Shown in pieces: positions 40,166 through 49,349 of a stretch of 64,000 bases of DNA. The stretch comes from Marinobacter sp. JH2 (lineage in GTDB: Bacteria; Pseudomonadota; Gammaproteobacteria; Pseudomonadales; Oleiphilaceae). The stretch's first letter is position 1. Every line of letters begins with the position of its first letter. Where the stretch lies: the NCBI RefSeq assembly GCF_004353225.1, contig NZ_CP037934.1, positions 1,550,001-1,614,000 of the forward strand. Direction: 5' to 3'. Made by a program: the position numbers and the translations under genes. Under the pieces are notes generated by a model. The model saw only the letters and a list, made by a program, of their open reading frames with translations. It ran no database searches and was not told the DNA's origin.

Positions 40166-41052
40166 GTACCTTTTGGAGCGTCTGGGTCATCGTGATCGTG
40201 CTCGGTACCATATTCGGCTGCGCTTGGCTGCTATTGGCTACCCGCAAAGGGCAGACAAACGATACCGAAACCGAAAATACCACTGGCCATTCTTACGATG
40301 GCATCGAAGAGTATGACAACCCGCTACCTAAGTGGTGGTTCTACCTGTATCTAAGCACCTGTGTCTTTGCGCTGGGATACCTGGTTCTTTATCCGGGGCT
40401 TGGCAACTACGAAGGCCTTCTCGGTTGGACTTCCACCAACCAGTGGGAAGCTGAAGTACAGGAAGCCGAAGAGAAATATGGCCCGATCTACGCGCAGTTT
40501 GGCGAAACACCAATCCCCGAACTCTCACAGAACGAAGACGCCATGAAAATCGGTCAGCGCTTGTTCGCAAACAACTGTTCTGTTTGTCACGGTACAGCTG
40601 CACGCGGCCAGGTTGGCTTCCCTAACCTGACCGATGATGACTGGTTATGGGGCGGTGAACCCGAGCAAATCGTTCACACGATTGCTAATGGTCGCCAAGG
40701 CAATATGACACCGAAAGGCGTCATGCCGAACATGTCCAATGAGCAGGTTGATCAAGTGGTGAATTACGTTCTGAGTTTCAGTGGTCGTGAAAAAGACGCT
40801 GAAGCTGCCGAAGCCGGTGCCGCTGTGTTCGCACAAGCGTGTACCGCATGTCACGGTGCGGACGGCACAGGCATGCAAGCGGTAGGCGCCCCCAACCTTA
40901 CTGACAACATTTGGCTCTACGGCTCCACTTACGAGTGGATCAAAGAGACGGTTGTCAACGGTCGCCAGAACCAGATGCCCGCCCAAGAAGGTCGCCTGAC
41001 GGATGACCAGATTCACATCTTGTCAGCTTACGTTTATAGCCTGTCAAACTGA
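40162..41052 (+). CDS. ccoP: cbb3 oxidase diheme cytochrome c subunit III
   Basis: CcoP accepts electrons from periplasmic cytochromes. The 296-residue protein has two N-terminal TM helices (about 4-25 and 56-78, the two-TM form) joined by the family's TGHSYDGIEEYDNPLPKWWF loop, then two cytochrome c domains with heme sites CSVCH and CTACH, and methionine ligands in GVMPNM and NQMPAQ. It closes the structural operon; a hairpin follows. Confidence 0.98.
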   Translation: MSTFWSVWVIVIVLGTIFGCAWLLLATRKGQTNDTETENTTGHSYDGIEEYDNPLPKWWFYLYLSTCVFALGYLVLYPGLGNYEGLLGWTSTNQWEAEVQEAEEKYGPIYAQFGETPIPELSQNEDAMKIGQRLFANNCSVCHGTAARGQVGFPNLTDDDWLWGGEPEQIVHTIANGRQGNMTPKGVMPNMSNEQVDQVVNYVLSFSGREKDAEAAEAGAAVFAQACTACHGADGTGMQAVGAPNLTDNIWLYGSTYEWIKETVVNGRQNQMPAQEGRLTDDQIHILSAYVYSLSN

Positions 41053-41061
41053 ATCAAACCC

Positions 41062-41080
41062 GGCCGGGTAACCCCCGGCC
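41062..41080 (+). terminator. Hairpin after ccoP
   Basis: GGCCGGG (41062-41068) and CCCGGCC (41074-41080) form a perfect 7-bp stem with a 5-nt loop, then TGGTCTTTTC. The weak T-run suggests partial termination or 3' protection, lowering expression of the downstream assembly genes relative to ccoNOQP. Confidence 0.65.
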
Positions 41081-41182
41081 TGGTCTTTTCAACCCTGTAT
41101 CTGCTCGGCGGGTACAGGCTTGAAAAGATCCGCAGACCCTCCGAGGCCCGCTCCCAGCACGTTTATTTACCGGGAGGTATCC

Positions 41183-42610
41183 ATGAACAAGCAGATTCCT
41201 GTAAAGCAGGTAGATCCCAACCCTTCCGACAACAACAAAAATCCCGGAACGTACGATCTTTACGAAAGCCGTGAAAAGATCTACGTAAAAGAAGTCAAAG
41301 GGCTGTTCCAGAGAATTCGCAACGTCAGTCTTGTTGCGCTCATGGGCATGTACTTTTTGTTTGCCTGGCTCACTCTGGATGGCCAGCCACTGATTCATTT
41401 CGATTTGCCTGCCCGGGAATTCCATCTCTACGGTATGACCTTCTACCCGAAGGATTTCTTTTTGCTGTCTGCCATGCTGATTATCTCGGCATTTGGCTTA
41501 TTCTTCATCACCACCCTGTTCGGCCGAGTATGGTGCGGCTATACCTGTCCACAAACCGTGTGGACTTTCATTTTCATGTGGATTGAGGAAAAGGTCGAGG
41601 GCAATCGTAATAAGCGCATCAAACTCGACAAAGCTTCCAACTCGGCCGAGAAGATCACGAAAAAAACGATCAAGCACACGCTTTGGCTTCTAGTCGCGCT
41701 GGCGACCGGCATCACCTTCATTGGGTACTTTTACCCGATCCGCGAATTGATCGTGGATATGTTCACGCTACAAGCGAATGGCTGGGCCTATTTCTGGGTC
41801 GGTTTTTTTACTGTCGCAACTTACCTGAATGCGGGCTGGATGCGTGAGCAGGTATGCCTGTACATGTGCCCCTACGCGCGCTTCCAATCGGTCATGTTCG
41901 ATGAAAACACCCGCATCGTATCCTACGACCCAAACCGCGGCGAACCTCGCGGAAAACGCAAAAAAGGCGTAGAGCCTGCGGAAGTGGGCTTGGGAGACTG
42001 TATCGACTGTGAGCAATGTGTGCAGGTTTGCCCTACCGGTATCGATATCCGGGACGGCCTTCAGTACGAATGCATTGGCTGTGCTCTTTGCATCGATGCC
42101 TGCGACGAAATCATGGAAAAGATGGATTATCCGAAAGGCTTGATCCGTTACACCACTGAAAACGAACTCGAAGGAAAAACTTCGAAACTGCTCCGTCCCC
42201 GAACCTTTGGCTACGGCCTTCTGTTGGCGGTGATGATTGGTGCGGTAGGCTACATTATCGCCACTCGCGTGCCCGCCAAACTCGAGGTCATCCGAGATCG
42301 CGGTACACTCTTCAAGTTCAATGGCGAAGGCCGTGTGGAGAACTCATTCACCTTGAAGCTGCAGAATATGACGGAAGTACCCCAAACATTCTTGCTGTCA
42401 GTAGATGGCATGGAAGGCATCCGCATTTTGACTCAAACCACCGTAAACATTAAAAGCGGTGAAAACCTGTCACTGCCGACCGTTGTGGATGTGATACCGG
42501 AATCTATTGAGGGAACCAATAGCACCATCAGCTTCCGCGCAAAATCCAAAACGGATCCATCGCTGCAACTTGAAACTGAAAGCCGTTTTGTCGGTCCAAG
42601 GCCACGCTAA
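41183..42610 (+). CDS. ccoG: cbb3 oxidase assembly ferredoxin-like protein CcoG
   Basis: The 475-residue membrane protein helps deliver copper during cbb3 assembly; in the studied homologue it acts as a cupric reductase. It has an N-terminal cytoplasmic tail, TM helices (about 50-70, 95-115, 170-190, 210-230, 350-370), the conserved WCGYTCPQTVW motif, two ferredoxin-type clusters (CIDCEQCVQVCP and CIGCALCIDAC) and a C-terminal periplasmic Ig-like domain. GGGAGGT precedes the ATG at 41183; longer in-frame ORFs start in the hairpin region and are unlikely. Confidence 0.95.
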   Translation: MNKQIPVKQVDPNPSDNNKNPGTYDLYESREKIYVKEVKGLFQRIRNVSLVALMGMYFLFAWLTLDGQPLIHFDLPAREFHLYGMTFYPKDFFLLSAMLIISAFGLFFITTLFGRVWCGYTCPQTVWTFIFMWIEEKVEGNRNKRIKLDKASNSAEKITKKTIKHTLWLLVALATGITFIGYFYPIRELIVDMFTLQANGWAYFWVGFFTVATYLNAGWMREQVCLYMCPYARFQSVMFDENTRIVSYDPNRGEPRGKRKKGVEPAEVGLGDCIDCEQCVQVCPTGIDIRDGLQYECIGCALCIDACDEIMEKMDYPKGLIRYTTENELEGKTSKLLRPRTFGYGLLLAVMIGAVGYIIATRVPAKLEVIRDRGTLFKFNGEGRVENSFTLKLQNMTEVPQTFLLSVDGMEGIRILTQTTVNIKSGENLSLPTVVDVIPESIEGTNSTISFRAKSKTDPSLQLETESRFVGPRPR

Positions 42611-42655
42611 TCGCTGCGCGCACCGCTCAAACACCTTAAGTGAGACGATCAAGTT

Positions 42656-43171
42656 ATGACTGACAACACCCCCGTAGCCCCGTGGTACCGCCAGCCCTGG
42701 TTCTGGTTTCTGGCCATATTTCCGCTGGCTTCTATTATCTTTGGCCTAACGATGCTGGCGATCTCAGTGAATCTGGATACCGCCATGGTTACCGACGATT
42801 ATTCGAAGGAAGGCCGCGGTATAAATATGGCTATCGCCAGAGATCAGAAAGCGTCGGAGATGCAGGTATCAGGGCAGTTGGAACTGACAAACCGTAAGGC
42901 CACGCTCACCTTAAACACAAAAGACGGTCCGGCTGACTTCCCGTACCTCGTTCTTCACCTTTATCACCCGACCCTCGAAGACAAAGATAGCGTGATCCAG
43001 TTCAACCGACTGGCTGACGGAGAGTATTCCGGACAAATGCTGGAAGACCTTGAGGGACGCAGGTATTACGACATACAGGGCCCCGACAACAACTGGCGCG
43101 TCAAAGGCGAACTCTGGCTACCCGCAGAGCACCCTATCACCATTCAAGCAAAGGCTAGCGCGCAAGAGTGA
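42656..43171 (+). CDS. ccoH: cbb3 oxidase assembly protein CcoH (FixH)
   Basis: The 171-residue protein has one N-terminal TM helix (about 12-38, WYRQPWFWFLAIFPLASIIFG) and a periplasmic beta-rich domain; DYSKEGRGINMAIARDQKA just after the TM is a FixH signature. In studied systems it interacts with the oxidase subunits during assembly. Its stop overlaps the GTG start of ccoI. Confidence 0.93.
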   Translation: MTDNTPVAPWYRQPWFWFLAIFPLASIIFGLTMLAISVNLDTAMVTDDYSKEGRGINMAIARDQKASEMQVSGQLELTNRKATLTLNTKDGPADFPYLVLHLYHPTLEDKDSVIQFNRLADGEYSGQMLEDLEGRRYYDIQGPDNNWRVKGELWLPAEHPITIQAKASAQE

Positions 43172-45576
43172 GCCCCACCACTTGCTTTCATTGTGGCGAG
43201 CTTGCCGAGGGTAATCCAGCGATTACCCTCGAACTTGATGATCAAGAACGGCATTTTTGTTGTCAGGGCTGTAAAGCGGTATGCCAGACCATCCATCAGG
43301 AAGGTCTGACTAACTTTTACGACATCCGTACCGAACCTGCCAGCACTCCGAGAGAGCTCAGCGAATCCGAACTTCTGCGCTTGCGTGAACTGGACCACCC
43401 ACTGGTGCAACAATCGTTTGTTGCACCGGTTAAGGCCGGCCAGGAAGCACAATTGTTGATCGGCGAAATCACCTGCGCGGCGTGCATCTGGTTGCTTGAG
43501 AATCACATGAAGCACCAGGTCGGCGTCCAGAGCTTTACGGTGAACCACACCACCCAACGAGCAAGGCTGGTATGGTCGCCCGAACAAGCCCGATTGAGCG
43601 ACCTGCTCATCGCCATCTACGAGCTAGGCTACACCGCTCGCCCCTACCAGGCAGACGCGGCCGAACAAGCACTCAAGGCTGAAAACCGCTCTATGCTCAT
43701 TCGGCTTGCCGTTGCCGGCATTGCCACCATGCAAAGCATGATGTTGGCGTTCCCGCTGTATTTTGAAATCATCAGCGAGCTGTCACCCGAATTTATCAAT
43801 ATGTTTCGTTGGTTCGGTTTGCTCGTGGCAACACCGGTTGTGTTCTACAGTGCGCGACCTTTCTTCCGGAACGCCCGGCGAGATCTCGCCTCACGGCATC
43901 TGACCATGGATGTACCTGTCGCAATTGCGATCGGCCTTGCCTACGCGGCAAGTGCCTGGGTAACGGTATTCGGCGGCCAGGAAGTCTACTTTGAATCCGT
44001 ATGCATGTTTGCGTTCTTCCTGTTGCTCGGGCGCTACATCGAGGTACAAGCGCGCTATCGAGCAGGACTGAGCGGAAATGCCCTTGCAGGCTTCCAACCG
44101 GCAGTTGCGGCATTGGTCACCGACGGCGAAGCAGAGATCGTTCCAGCGCATCAAATCAAACCTGATGACATTATCCGGGTGCGGCCTGGTGAAACACTCC
44201 CAGCAGACGGCATCATCCTTTCCGGCGAATCCACGCTGAATGAAGCAGCCCTGACTGGAGAATATTTGCCAGAAACCCGTTCACCGGGTGATACGGTGCA
44301 TGCTGGTACGGTCAACGGCGAAAACCCGCTCGATATTCGTGTAACTCGCGCCGGGGCACAGACCCGCCTATCGGGTATTCTTAGGGTGTTGGACCGGGTC
44401 CAATCCGAGAAGCCACCGGTTGCCAGAATGGCGGATCGGATTGCCGGCAAGTTTGTCGGCCGGGTTCTTATACTTGCCCCGATAGTTTGGATCGGTTGGT
44501 GGTTGGCTGGCGCCGACAATGCCTTTGATATTACCCTATCGGTCCTGGTGGCCACCTGCCCTTGCGCGCTCTCGCTGGCGACACCTACCGCCATTACCTC
44601 TGCCACCGTGCGTTTGAGAAAACTGGGGTTTCTTACCACTCGCGGCCACACCCTGGAATCGATGAATGCAATCGATACCGTTGTGTTCGACAAAACCGGC
44701 ACTCTCACCCGTGGTGAACTCACGCTGACAGACCACACCATTTTCGGCCCGATTGACGAAGCGACGTGTCTAAGAATCGCCGCAGGGCTGGAAAAACAAT
44801 CCGAGCATCCAATCGCGAAAGTATTTCACAACATGCCGTCGCTTCCCGTGACTATGGTCACCAATTACCTCGGCGGTGGCTTGTCAGGAGAATTCGACGG
44901 CGAAGCGGTTTATATCGGCCATAAAGCGTTTGTTGCCAGCTACACCCATGCACCCGAACCAGAAACAGTGGGTGCCGCGGGAATGGAAATTTGGTTAGCA
45001 ACGGCCACTTGCTGGCTGGCCAGTTTCCAATTGGACGACCAAATCCGTGATGATGCGGCCAAAGCAATCGGCACACTGCAAAACATGGGCATTCAAACCA
45101 TGCTTCTTAGTGGTGACCGGTCCGGTCACGTCCAGGATGTTGCATCGGAGCTCGGGATTTCCCATGCCATCGGCGAAGCTTCGCCAGAACAAAAACTGGA
45201 AGTGCTGGATAAGCTCAGTCAAGAAGGCCATCGTGTTATGATGGTTGGGGACGGTCTGAATGACCTGCCTTCGATGGCCGGCGCGGGCATTTCAGTTGCC
45301 ATGGGTACCGCTGCTGATCTCACTCAGCTGAAAGCCGATGCAGTTTTATTGAACGGGCAACTGTATCAACTCGTTGAAGCTATTCATACAAGCCAGAAGA
45401 CTCGCCATATCATTCGCCAAAACATGATTTGGGCGTTCGGCTACAACGTTTCTGCGCTGCCTTTGGCTGCTGCAGGTCTTGTGCCCCCGTGGCTTGCTGC
45501 GATTGGCATGTCCCTCAGCTCACTCTTCGTCGTCCTTAATGCTTTGCGCCTTAGTAGAGCACGACTCAACAAATAG
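43168..45576 (+). CDS. ccoI: Copper-exporting P1B-type ATPase CcoI (FixI)
   Basis: CcoI supplies copper for the CuB centre of cbb3 oxidase. The 802-residue protein starts at GTG overlapping the ccoH stop. It has a Cys-rich N-terminus (CFHCGELAEGN; CCQGCKAVC), a heavy-metal-associated domain (ITCAACIWLLENHM), eight TM helices, the TGE actuator loop (LTGEYLPET), the CPC metal site (ATCPCALSLATP), phosphorylated Asp in DKTGTLTRG, and GDGLNDLPS. The extra Cys-rich region before the metal domain is typical of FixI-type pumps. Confidence 0.97.
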   Translation: MSPTTCFHCGELAEGNPAITLELDDQERHFCCQGCKAVCQTIHQEGLTNFYDIRTEPASTPRELSESELLRLRELDHPLVQQSFVAPVKAGQEAQLLIGEITCAACIWLLENHMKHQVGVQSFTVNHTTQRARLVWSPEQARLSDLLIAIYELGYTARPYQADAAEQALKAENRSMLIRLAVAGIATMQSMMLAFPLYFEIISELSPEFINMFRWFGLLVATPVVFYSARPFFRNARRDLASRHLTMDVPVAIAIGLAYAASAWVTVFGGQEVYFESVCMFAFFLLLGRYIEVQARYRAGLSGNALAGFQPAVAALVTDGEAEIVPAHQIKPDDIIRVRPGETLPADGIILSGESTLNEAALTGEYLPETRSPGDTVHAGTVNGENPLDIRVTRAGAQTRLSGILRVLDRVQSEKPPVARMADRIAGKFVGRVLILAPIVWIGWWLAGADNAFDITLSVLVATCPCALSLATPTAITSATVRLRKLGFLTTRGHTLESMNAIDTVVFDKTGTLTRGELTLTDHTIFGPIDEATCLRIAAGLEKQSEHPIAKVFHNMPSLPVTMVTNYLGGGLSGEFDGEAVYIGHKAFVASYTHAPEPETVGAAGMEIWLATATCWLASFQLDDQIRDDAAKAIGTLQNMGIQTMLLSGDRSGHVQDVASELGISHAIGEASPEQKLEVLDKLSQEGHRVMMVGDGLNDLPSMAGAGISVAMGTAADLTQLKADAVLLNGQLYQLVEAIHTSQKTRHIIRQNMIWAFGYNVSALPLAAAGLVPPWLAAIGMSLSSLFVVLNALRLSRARLNK

Positions 45577-45585
45577 GAGTTAACA

Positions 45586-45822
45586 ATGAACATTGTCATG
45601 CTTCTGATCCCATTGATGCTGATACTGGTCGCCCTTGGCGTCCTCCTGTTCTCTTGGGCTGTAAAAAATGGCCAATACGATGATCTGGATGGCCCTGCAC
45701 ACAGGATCTTGCACGACGACGATAAAGATATGATCCCCTCAGAAGCGCGCCCTTTAAAATCGTCCGCCAAAGACAATCAAGCACAGAGCGGTTCGGTCAA
45801 AGCAACCAGCCGCCGAGACTGA
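45586..45822 (+). CDS. ccoS: cbb3 oxidase maturation protein CcoS (FixS)
   Basis: The 78-residue protein has one TM helix (about 4-26) followed by the conserved WAVKNGQYDDLDGPAHRIL block, diagnostic for CcoS/FixS. It is needed for cofactor insertion into cbb3 oxidase. AGGAG precedes the ATG, 9 nt after ccoI. Confidence 0.96.
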   Translation: MNIVMLLIPLMLILVALGVLLFSWAVKNGQYDDLDGPAHRILHDDDKDMIPSEARPLKSSAKDNQAQSGSVKATSRRD

Positions 45823-45830
45823 TTTCATTC

Positions 45831-46520
45831 ATGCAGCCAGAACTCTACCTCAGTTATTCGAGCGCTTTTGCGATTGGACTTCTTGGCAGTACCCACTGCT
45901 TGGGTATGTGCGGGGGCATTAGCGCTTCGCTCTCCATGGCTTTGCCCGTGGGCCGTGGTTTTCGGCTTCGCCAGACAGTGCTCTTACTGGCGTTCAACTT
46001 TGGTCGAATCGGTAGCTATTCGCTGATTGCAGCTGGCATTGCATTACTCAGCACTCAGGCTGCTGGCCAATGGGCATGGGCGGGGTTTCTGCTAATGACG
46101 CTTGCCGGTGTCATGCTGATAGTCATGGGGCTATCGATGGGGCAATGGTGGCAGGGCATTCGATACATAGAGCGAGCGGGAGCTCCTGTATGGCGAACCT
46201 TGTCACCGCTCACCAAACGCTTCCTGCCGGTCAATAACGCCGGGCAAGCATTGGCGCTGGGCTCTTTGTGGGGCTGGCTACCCTGCGGATTGGTCTACAG
46301 CACACTGGGCTGGGCAGCACTTCAGCCCACCGTACCCAGCGCTGCACTCACCATGTTCTTTTTTGGCTTGGGCACCCTACCCTCAATGCTGGCAACCGGA
46401 TACGCAGCTCAATGGATCCGAGGCATCAAGAGCCATCAAGGTGTTCGCAAAATCAGCGGGATTCTGCTAATCCTGTTCGGGCTTTGGACACTGCCCGTCC
46501 AGGCACTATTGAATCTCTAA
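45831..46520 (+). CDS. TauE/SafE-family (DsbD_2) membrane protein of the cbb3 cluster
   Basis: The 229-residue, about six-TM protein has the conserved GSTHCLGMCGG (His-Cys-x2-Met-Cys) near residue 18 and a second WGWLPCGLVYSTLG segment. Such proteins are routinely encoded at the end of ccoGHIS clusters and are annotated as sulfite exporters. The buried Cys/Met/His residues and the context suggest a role in metal or thiol handling for the oxidase instead. It is 8 nt after ccoS. Its 3' end lies in a palindrome shared with ttcA. Confidence 0.9.
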   Translation: MQPELYLSYSSAFAIGLLGSTHCLGMCGGISASLSMALPVGRGFRLRQTVLLLAFNFGRIGSYSLIAAGIALLSTQAAGQWAWAGFLLMTLAGVMLIVMGLSMGQWWQGIRYIERAGAPVWRTLSPLTKRFLPVNNAGQALALGSLWGWLPCGLVYSTLGWAALQPTVPSAALTMFFFGLGTLPSMLATGYAAQWIRGIKSHQGVRKISGILLILFGLWTLPVQALLNL

Positions 46521-46536
46521 GATCTAGAGGTTCAAT
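46508..46536. terminator. Palindrome spanning both stop codons of safE-like gene and ttcA
   Basis: ATTGAATCTCTA (46508-46519) and TAGAGGTTCAAT (46525-46536) are inverted repeats with 11 of 12 bases matching and a 5-nt loop. It probably acts as a bidirectional 3' end. Because both reading frames enter it in the same phase, both proteins end in Leu-Asn-Leu. Confidence 0.6.
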
Positions 46537-47435
46537 ACATCCAAGCGACCGAAGTCTTGCTCGGGCTCTGCATTCTGCACGACAGCTTGACGCTTGCCGC
46601 CCAAGCGCTTTCCTTCCTTGAAATCATATAGATTCGGGTCAGAAAGATGGGAAGGCTCAACGTTACACATCGCACGGAACATGGTTTCTAGACGGCCTGG
46701 GTGCTGCTTATCCCACGTCTGGAACATATCCTTGATCACCTGCCGCTGCAGGTTTTCCTGAGAACCGCATAGGTTACAGGGAATAATGGGGTACTCTCGC
46801 AACTCGGCGTATCGGGCAATGTCTTTTTCCCGGCTAAAGGCCAAAGGCCTGATCACCGTATTACGACCATCATCGCTATGCAGAACCGGCGGCATAGACT
46901 TTAATTTGCCACCGTAGAACATGTTCAGAAACAAGGTTTCTAGCATATCGTCCCGGTGATGACCCAGCGCGATTTTGGTTACGCCATGCTCTTCCGCAAA
47001 GTTATAGAGGATTCCGCGACGCAGGCGCGAGCATAACCCGCAGGTGGTCTTCCCTTCCGGGACTTTTTCCTTAACTATGCTATAGGTGTCTTTCTCAATG
47101 ATGTGGTATTCGACCCCAAGTGCATCCAAATAGGCCGGAAGCACTTCTTCGGGAAAACCGGGCTGTTTTTGGTCGAGGTTAACAGCAATGATTTCAAAGT
47201 CGACCGGGGCGCTCTTCTGAAGGTTAAGCAGTATATCCAGCATCGCGTAGGAATCTTTGCCCCCTGATAAGCAACACATAACTTTGTCGCCGGCCTCAAT
47301 CATCGAGTACTCAGCAATGGCCTGCCCGACCTCTCGGCGCAAGCGCTTCTGGAGTTTATTGAGCTCCACCTTTCGGAGTCGCTCTTGCTCAGAAACTGGT
47401 TGGGATTCAGATTTGACAGACATTGCTTCAGACAT
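46524..47435 (-). CDS. ttcA: tRNA 2-thiocytidine synthetase TtcA
   Basis: TtcA thiolates cytidine 32 of several tRNAs using an iron-sulfur cluster. The 303-residue protein has the PP-loop [13 protein letters not shown] (about 55-67), the cluster-ligating [10 protein letters not shown] pair (136-145) and a later Cys in [15 protein letters not shown]. Frequently it sits next to the cbb3/fnr region in gammaproteobacteria; no fnr/anr gene is present in this window. It diverges from the small gene at 47508. Confidence 0.96.
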   Translation of the reverse strand: MSEAMSVKSESQPVSEQERLRKVELNKLQKRLRREVGQAIAEYSMIEAGDKVMCCLSGGKDSYAMLDILLNLQKSAPVDFEIIAVNLDQKQPGFPEEVLPAYLDALGVEYHIIEKDTYSIVKEKVPEGKTTCGLCSRLRRGILYNFAEEHGVTKIALGHHRDDMLETLFLNMFYGGKLKSMPPVLHSDDGRNTVIRPLAFSREKDIARYAELREYPIIPCNLCGSQENLQRQVIKDMFQTWDKQHPGRLETMFRAMCNVEPSHLSDPNLYDFKEGKRLGGKRQAVVQNAEPEQDFGRLDVLNL

Positions 47436-47507
47436 CGGTTATTCGCTCACGAGGTAAGTGAGCCCGGAATTATACGCATGACAAACATTCAGGGACAGGA
47501 CAGCAAC

Positions 47508-47603
47508 ATGGATATGTTGAATTTGAAACCGGAAACTACGGGTAAACGCGCACTCAATCTCGGCGATCCAGCAGCGCTGGGGGTCCTTCCAAGCGAAGAC
47601 TGA
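47508..47603 (+). CDS. Possible 31-residue microprotein
   Basis: An ORF of 31 codons starts at ATG 47508 with AGGA 7 nt upstream and ends 18 nt before the J-domain gene. The peptide is hydrophilic with LNLKPETTGKRALNLGDP at residues 4-21 and an acidic end. I do not recognise it. A longer in-frame start at 47478 exists without a good ribosome site. It may be a real small protein or just the leader of the next gene. Confidence 0.35.
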   Translation: MDMLNLKPETTGKRALNLGDPAALGVLPSED

Positions 47604-47621
47604 CTGGCTTACTATGCGTGT

Positions 47622-48278
47622 ATGAAAACTGACCATACAACCCGCCCGACCTACAAAAGCACCCCCAACGAATTGAACTGGTTACATCAGCAGGTTGAGC
47701 ACCTGGTGGTGGCCGCTGAGCACGAGTTGAGGGCAGCGGGTCCGTCAGGGCTCAGCGAGCTGGCTTTGATCAAAACGCTTCAAAGCGACCATTGGCAGTT
47801 AATCGGGCCGGTAGACTTTGGCCGCACTGAACAACTCTACCCGGTGCATTTCCTACTGTTTCATACGCTGTATCGCCTCAGCGATGAGCTTTTACCCGGT
47901 GGCGAAAGCATTCATTTATCGCCTCTCCAAATTCGCCTACTCCCGACAGATTCAATCAGTAGCACATCCGTTCCGGGGCCAACGGACACGCTGCGCGCAT
48001 TTTATATGGATCTGGAACAATACTACCTATCCAACTCAGAAATCAGTGACATGATGGATCGCTTTTGGGCAGGTACAATAGTGCAAAAACCGAATAGTGC
48101 ATCCGTCACCTCAGCTGCAACAGTGCTCGGATTTGAGTCAGTTCCATCAACGTTTGACACTGCAAAGCGTCGGTTCAGAAAGCTAATGATGAAAGCTCAC
48201 CCCGATCGCGGTGGCAGCACAATAGAAGTGCAACGCCTGAACGATGCGTTCGCGGTGCTCAAAGCGCACTATTCGTAA
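47622..48278 (+). CDS. J-domain (DnaJ-related) co-chaperone
   Basis: The 218-residue protein has an N-terminal DnaJ-related domain (about 10-140: NELNWLHQQVEHLVVAAEHELR, LYPVHFLLFHTLYRLSDELL) and a C-terminal J domain (about 160-218) with the essential HPD tripeptide in KAHPDRGGST, followed by LNDAFAVLKAHY. The J domain stimulates a DnaK/Hsc70 ATPase; the N-terminal part presumably picks the client. A C-terminal J domain is the reverse of DnaJ's layout. It is 29 nt before the deacetylase gene. Confidence 0.88.
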   Translation: MKTDHTTRPTYKSTPNELNWLHQQVEHLVVAAEHELRAAGPSGLSELALIKTLQSDHWQLIGPVDFGRTEQLYPVHFLLFHTLYRLSDELLPGGESIHLSPLQIRLLPTDSISSTSVPGPTDTLRAFYMDLEQYYLSNSEISDMMDRFWAGTIVQKPNSASVTSAATVLGFESVPSTFDTAKRRFRKLMMKAHPDRGGSTIEVQRLNDAFAVLKAHYS

Positions 48279-48307
48279 CGTCCCGTCTTAATTGGAATGC
48301 TCTGCAC

Positions 48308-49342
48308 ATGATCACTTTCAGAAAACTGATATCCCTGCCCGCTCTGTCCTTGATAATGGCTCTTCCTTACGCAGCGAAAGCCGACTTGGTGGTGTTGCAA
48401 TATCACCATGTGGCTGACAGCACACCGCCGGCAACCAGCACCTCACTCTCGCTTTTTGAGGCGCAAATGAAGATGATCTCCGATTTGGGGTTAGACGTTG
48501 TTTCATTGGGGCCAGCGACTCGCGAAGCGCTCTCCGGTGACGCACCACAAACCAATCAAGTCGCCATTACGTTTGATGATGCCTATGAATCCGTTTACAA
48601 CGCTGCGGCGCCGATACTGGATCAAAAGCAGATGCCCTACACCATCTTTGTAAACACCGATGCCGTAGGTGGTCCGGGTTATATGGACTGGGCGGAGTTG
48701 AAAGAACTGAGCAGCAACGACTGGGTCACCATAGCCAACCACAGCATAGGTCATGGACATTTGGCGCGAAGGTCTGGGGAAGCGGAAGCAGATTGGCACA
48801 AGCGCACTAACCACAGCCTCGACGTCGCCCAAAAAATGTTAGAAAAACAATTGGGGGCCACTGCGCAGCTGTTCGCCTACCCCTATGGAGAATACGACGA
48901 AGCGCTCGAACAAAAGGTGACAGAAAGAGATTGGCTGGGGTTTGGCCAGCAGTCCGGCGCCATAGGGCACTACTCCCACGGCTCCAGACTGCCCCGCTTC
49001 CCAATGGCCAACGCTTACGGACAACTCAGCAGTTTAAAAGACAAACTGTTAAGCAAAGCATTCCCCATTGACGCCAGCCGCCTGCCAGATGGCGTTGTAT
49101 CTGATAACCCACCGTCGTTGACGTTGAAGCTGGAGGCTCCACTATCGGCGTCCCGGCTTACCTGTTTTGCCTCTGGTCTGGGCAGGATTAATTTCAGTGC
49201 CAGTACTGATACCGTGACCATCCAAGCACCAAAAGCCTTGAACGCCCGCCGTTTCCGCTACAACTGCACCCACCCGGCAGGCAATGGCAGTTTTTACTGG
49301 CTATCACAACAATGGCTGAATCTGGACGCCCCTGAAGACTAA
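48308..49342 (+). CDS. Exported polysaccharide deacetylase
   Basis: The 344-residue protein has a signal peptide (to KADL, about residue 25) and a NodB-type deacetylase domain: LQYHHVAD, TFDDAYESVYNAA with the metal/catalytic Asp pair, IANHSIGHGHLA with the two metal histidines, and FAYPYGEYDE. Residues about 245-344 form a beta-rich tail of unknown role. It probably removes acetyl groups from an envelope or exopolysaccharide sugar such as poly-N-acetylglucosamine; no partner glycan genes are in the window. Confidence 0.9.
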   Translation: MITFRKLISLPALSLIMALPYAAKADLVVLQYHHVADSTPPATSTSLSLFEAQMKMISDLGLDVVSLGPATREALSGDAPQTNQVAITFDDAYESVYNAAAPILDQKQMPYTIFVNTDAVGGPGYMDWAELKELSSNDWVTIANHSIGHGHLARRSGEAEADWHKRTNHSLDVAQKMLEKQLGATAQLFAYPYGEYDEALEQKVTERDWLGFGQQSGAIGHYSHGSRLPRFPMANAYGQLSSLKDKLLSKAFPIDASRLPDGVVSDNPPSLTLKLEAPLSASRLTCFASGLGRINFSASTDTVTIQAPKALNARRFRYNCTHPAGNGSFYWLSQQWLNLDAPED

Positions 49343-49349
49343 CCAGGAC

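Noticed and set aside
43160..43175. Frameshift between ccoH and ccoI
   Set aside because: The overlap is a normal GTG start of ccoI across the ccoH stop codon; both proteins are full length.
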